NCBI GenBank assembly: GCA_963973975.1
Contig: CAXBCF010000046.1
Span: forward strand, 1-7,323
Length of the DNA stretch: 7,323 bases
Origin: UBA1494_A sp963973975
GTDB lineage: Bacteria > Bacteroidota > Bacteroidia > Flavobacteriales_E > Vicingaceae
Direction: 5' to 3'
The notes beneath the pieces are model-generated. The model had not been told where the DNA came from and did no database searches. It saw only the letters and a list, made by a program, of their open reading frames with translations. A program made the translations under genes and the position numbers. Below are positions 7,249 to 7,323 of the stretch, piece after piece. Position 1 is the stretch's first letter. The number at the start of each line of letters is the position of its first letter.

Positions 7249-7323
7249 TGCGGGGTTGGAGGATATTTTAACGTTTTGCATATGGCTTGTGGCGGTTTCG
7301 AAGCACTTTCCTGTCCACCGAAA
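7249..7323. repeat. Candidate intergenic palindromic repeat, truncated by the window end
   Basis: The 79 bases after the last stop contain no open frame of note (the ATG at 7249 closes after seven codons). GC here is about 46 percent by hand count, richer than the AT-rich surroundings. Three perfect 6-base palindromes fall close together: AACGTT at 7270-7275, CATATG at 7279-7284 and TTCGAA at 7297-7302. An imperfect stem can form between 7287-7295 and 7315-7323 (pairs T-A, T-A, mismatch, T-G, G-C, G-C, mismatch, G-C, G-C) with a 19-base loop. From memory, sequences close to TTTTGCATATGGCTTGTGG recur between genes in Bacteroidota; I could not check this. It could also be unrelated leader DNA of the next gene. 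Confidence 0.35.

Overview
The window reads as ordinary chromosomal DNA from a member of the Bacteroidota, probably a Flavobacteriales- or Cytophagales-type organism. Four things point there: low GC with A/T-rich leaders that lack clear Shine-Dalgarno sequences; a TAnnTTTG-type -7 promoter element (TAACTTTG) ahead of the last gene; protein wording typical of the phylum (WbqC family, stand-alone heptose-7-phosphate kinase, acyl-CoA carboxylase beta ending in NHAPIEKPYNVG); and a short membrane-anchored protein of a style common in that phylum. The assignment rests on recognition, not on a search. All six genes are on the + strand.

Layout. Positions 2-934 hold the C-terminal three quarters of a class I PLP-dependent aminotransferase, cut by the window edge. 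After a 23-base gap, 958-1965 encodes a PfkB-fold kinase of the HldE N-domain/RfaE1 type (heptose-7-phosphate kinase). The next start codon follows its stop with no gap: 1966-2592 is a WbqC-family protein. That gene overlaps by 17 bases the carboxyltransferase (beta) subunit of a biotin-dependent acyl-CoA carboxylase of the methylcrotonyl/geranyl-CoA type (2576-4216). Four bases later starts an unrecognised one-helix membrane protein (4221-4922). These five genes look like one transcription unit. A 90-base gap then carries a Bacteroidota-type promoter for a full-length class A penicillin-binding protein (5013-7244; GT51 transglycosylase plus transpeptidase). The last 79 bases are non-coding and resemble one end of a palindromic intergenic repeat that runs off the window.

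How they fit. The kinase and WbqC suggest lipopolysaccharide/surface-glycan sugar supply, and the penicillin-binding protein polymerises and crosslinks peptidoglycan, so the middle and right part have an envelope flavour. The aminotransferase and acyl-CoA carboxylase are amino-acid/acyl-CoA metabolism, and their tight packing with the envelope genes may only reflect genome compaction. I see no defence system, mobile element, CRISPR, RNA gene or recognisably new multi-gene system. The most open items are the 3'-terminal repeat-like sequence, the unrecognised membrane protein, and the translational overlaps that tie the carboxylase to WbqC.
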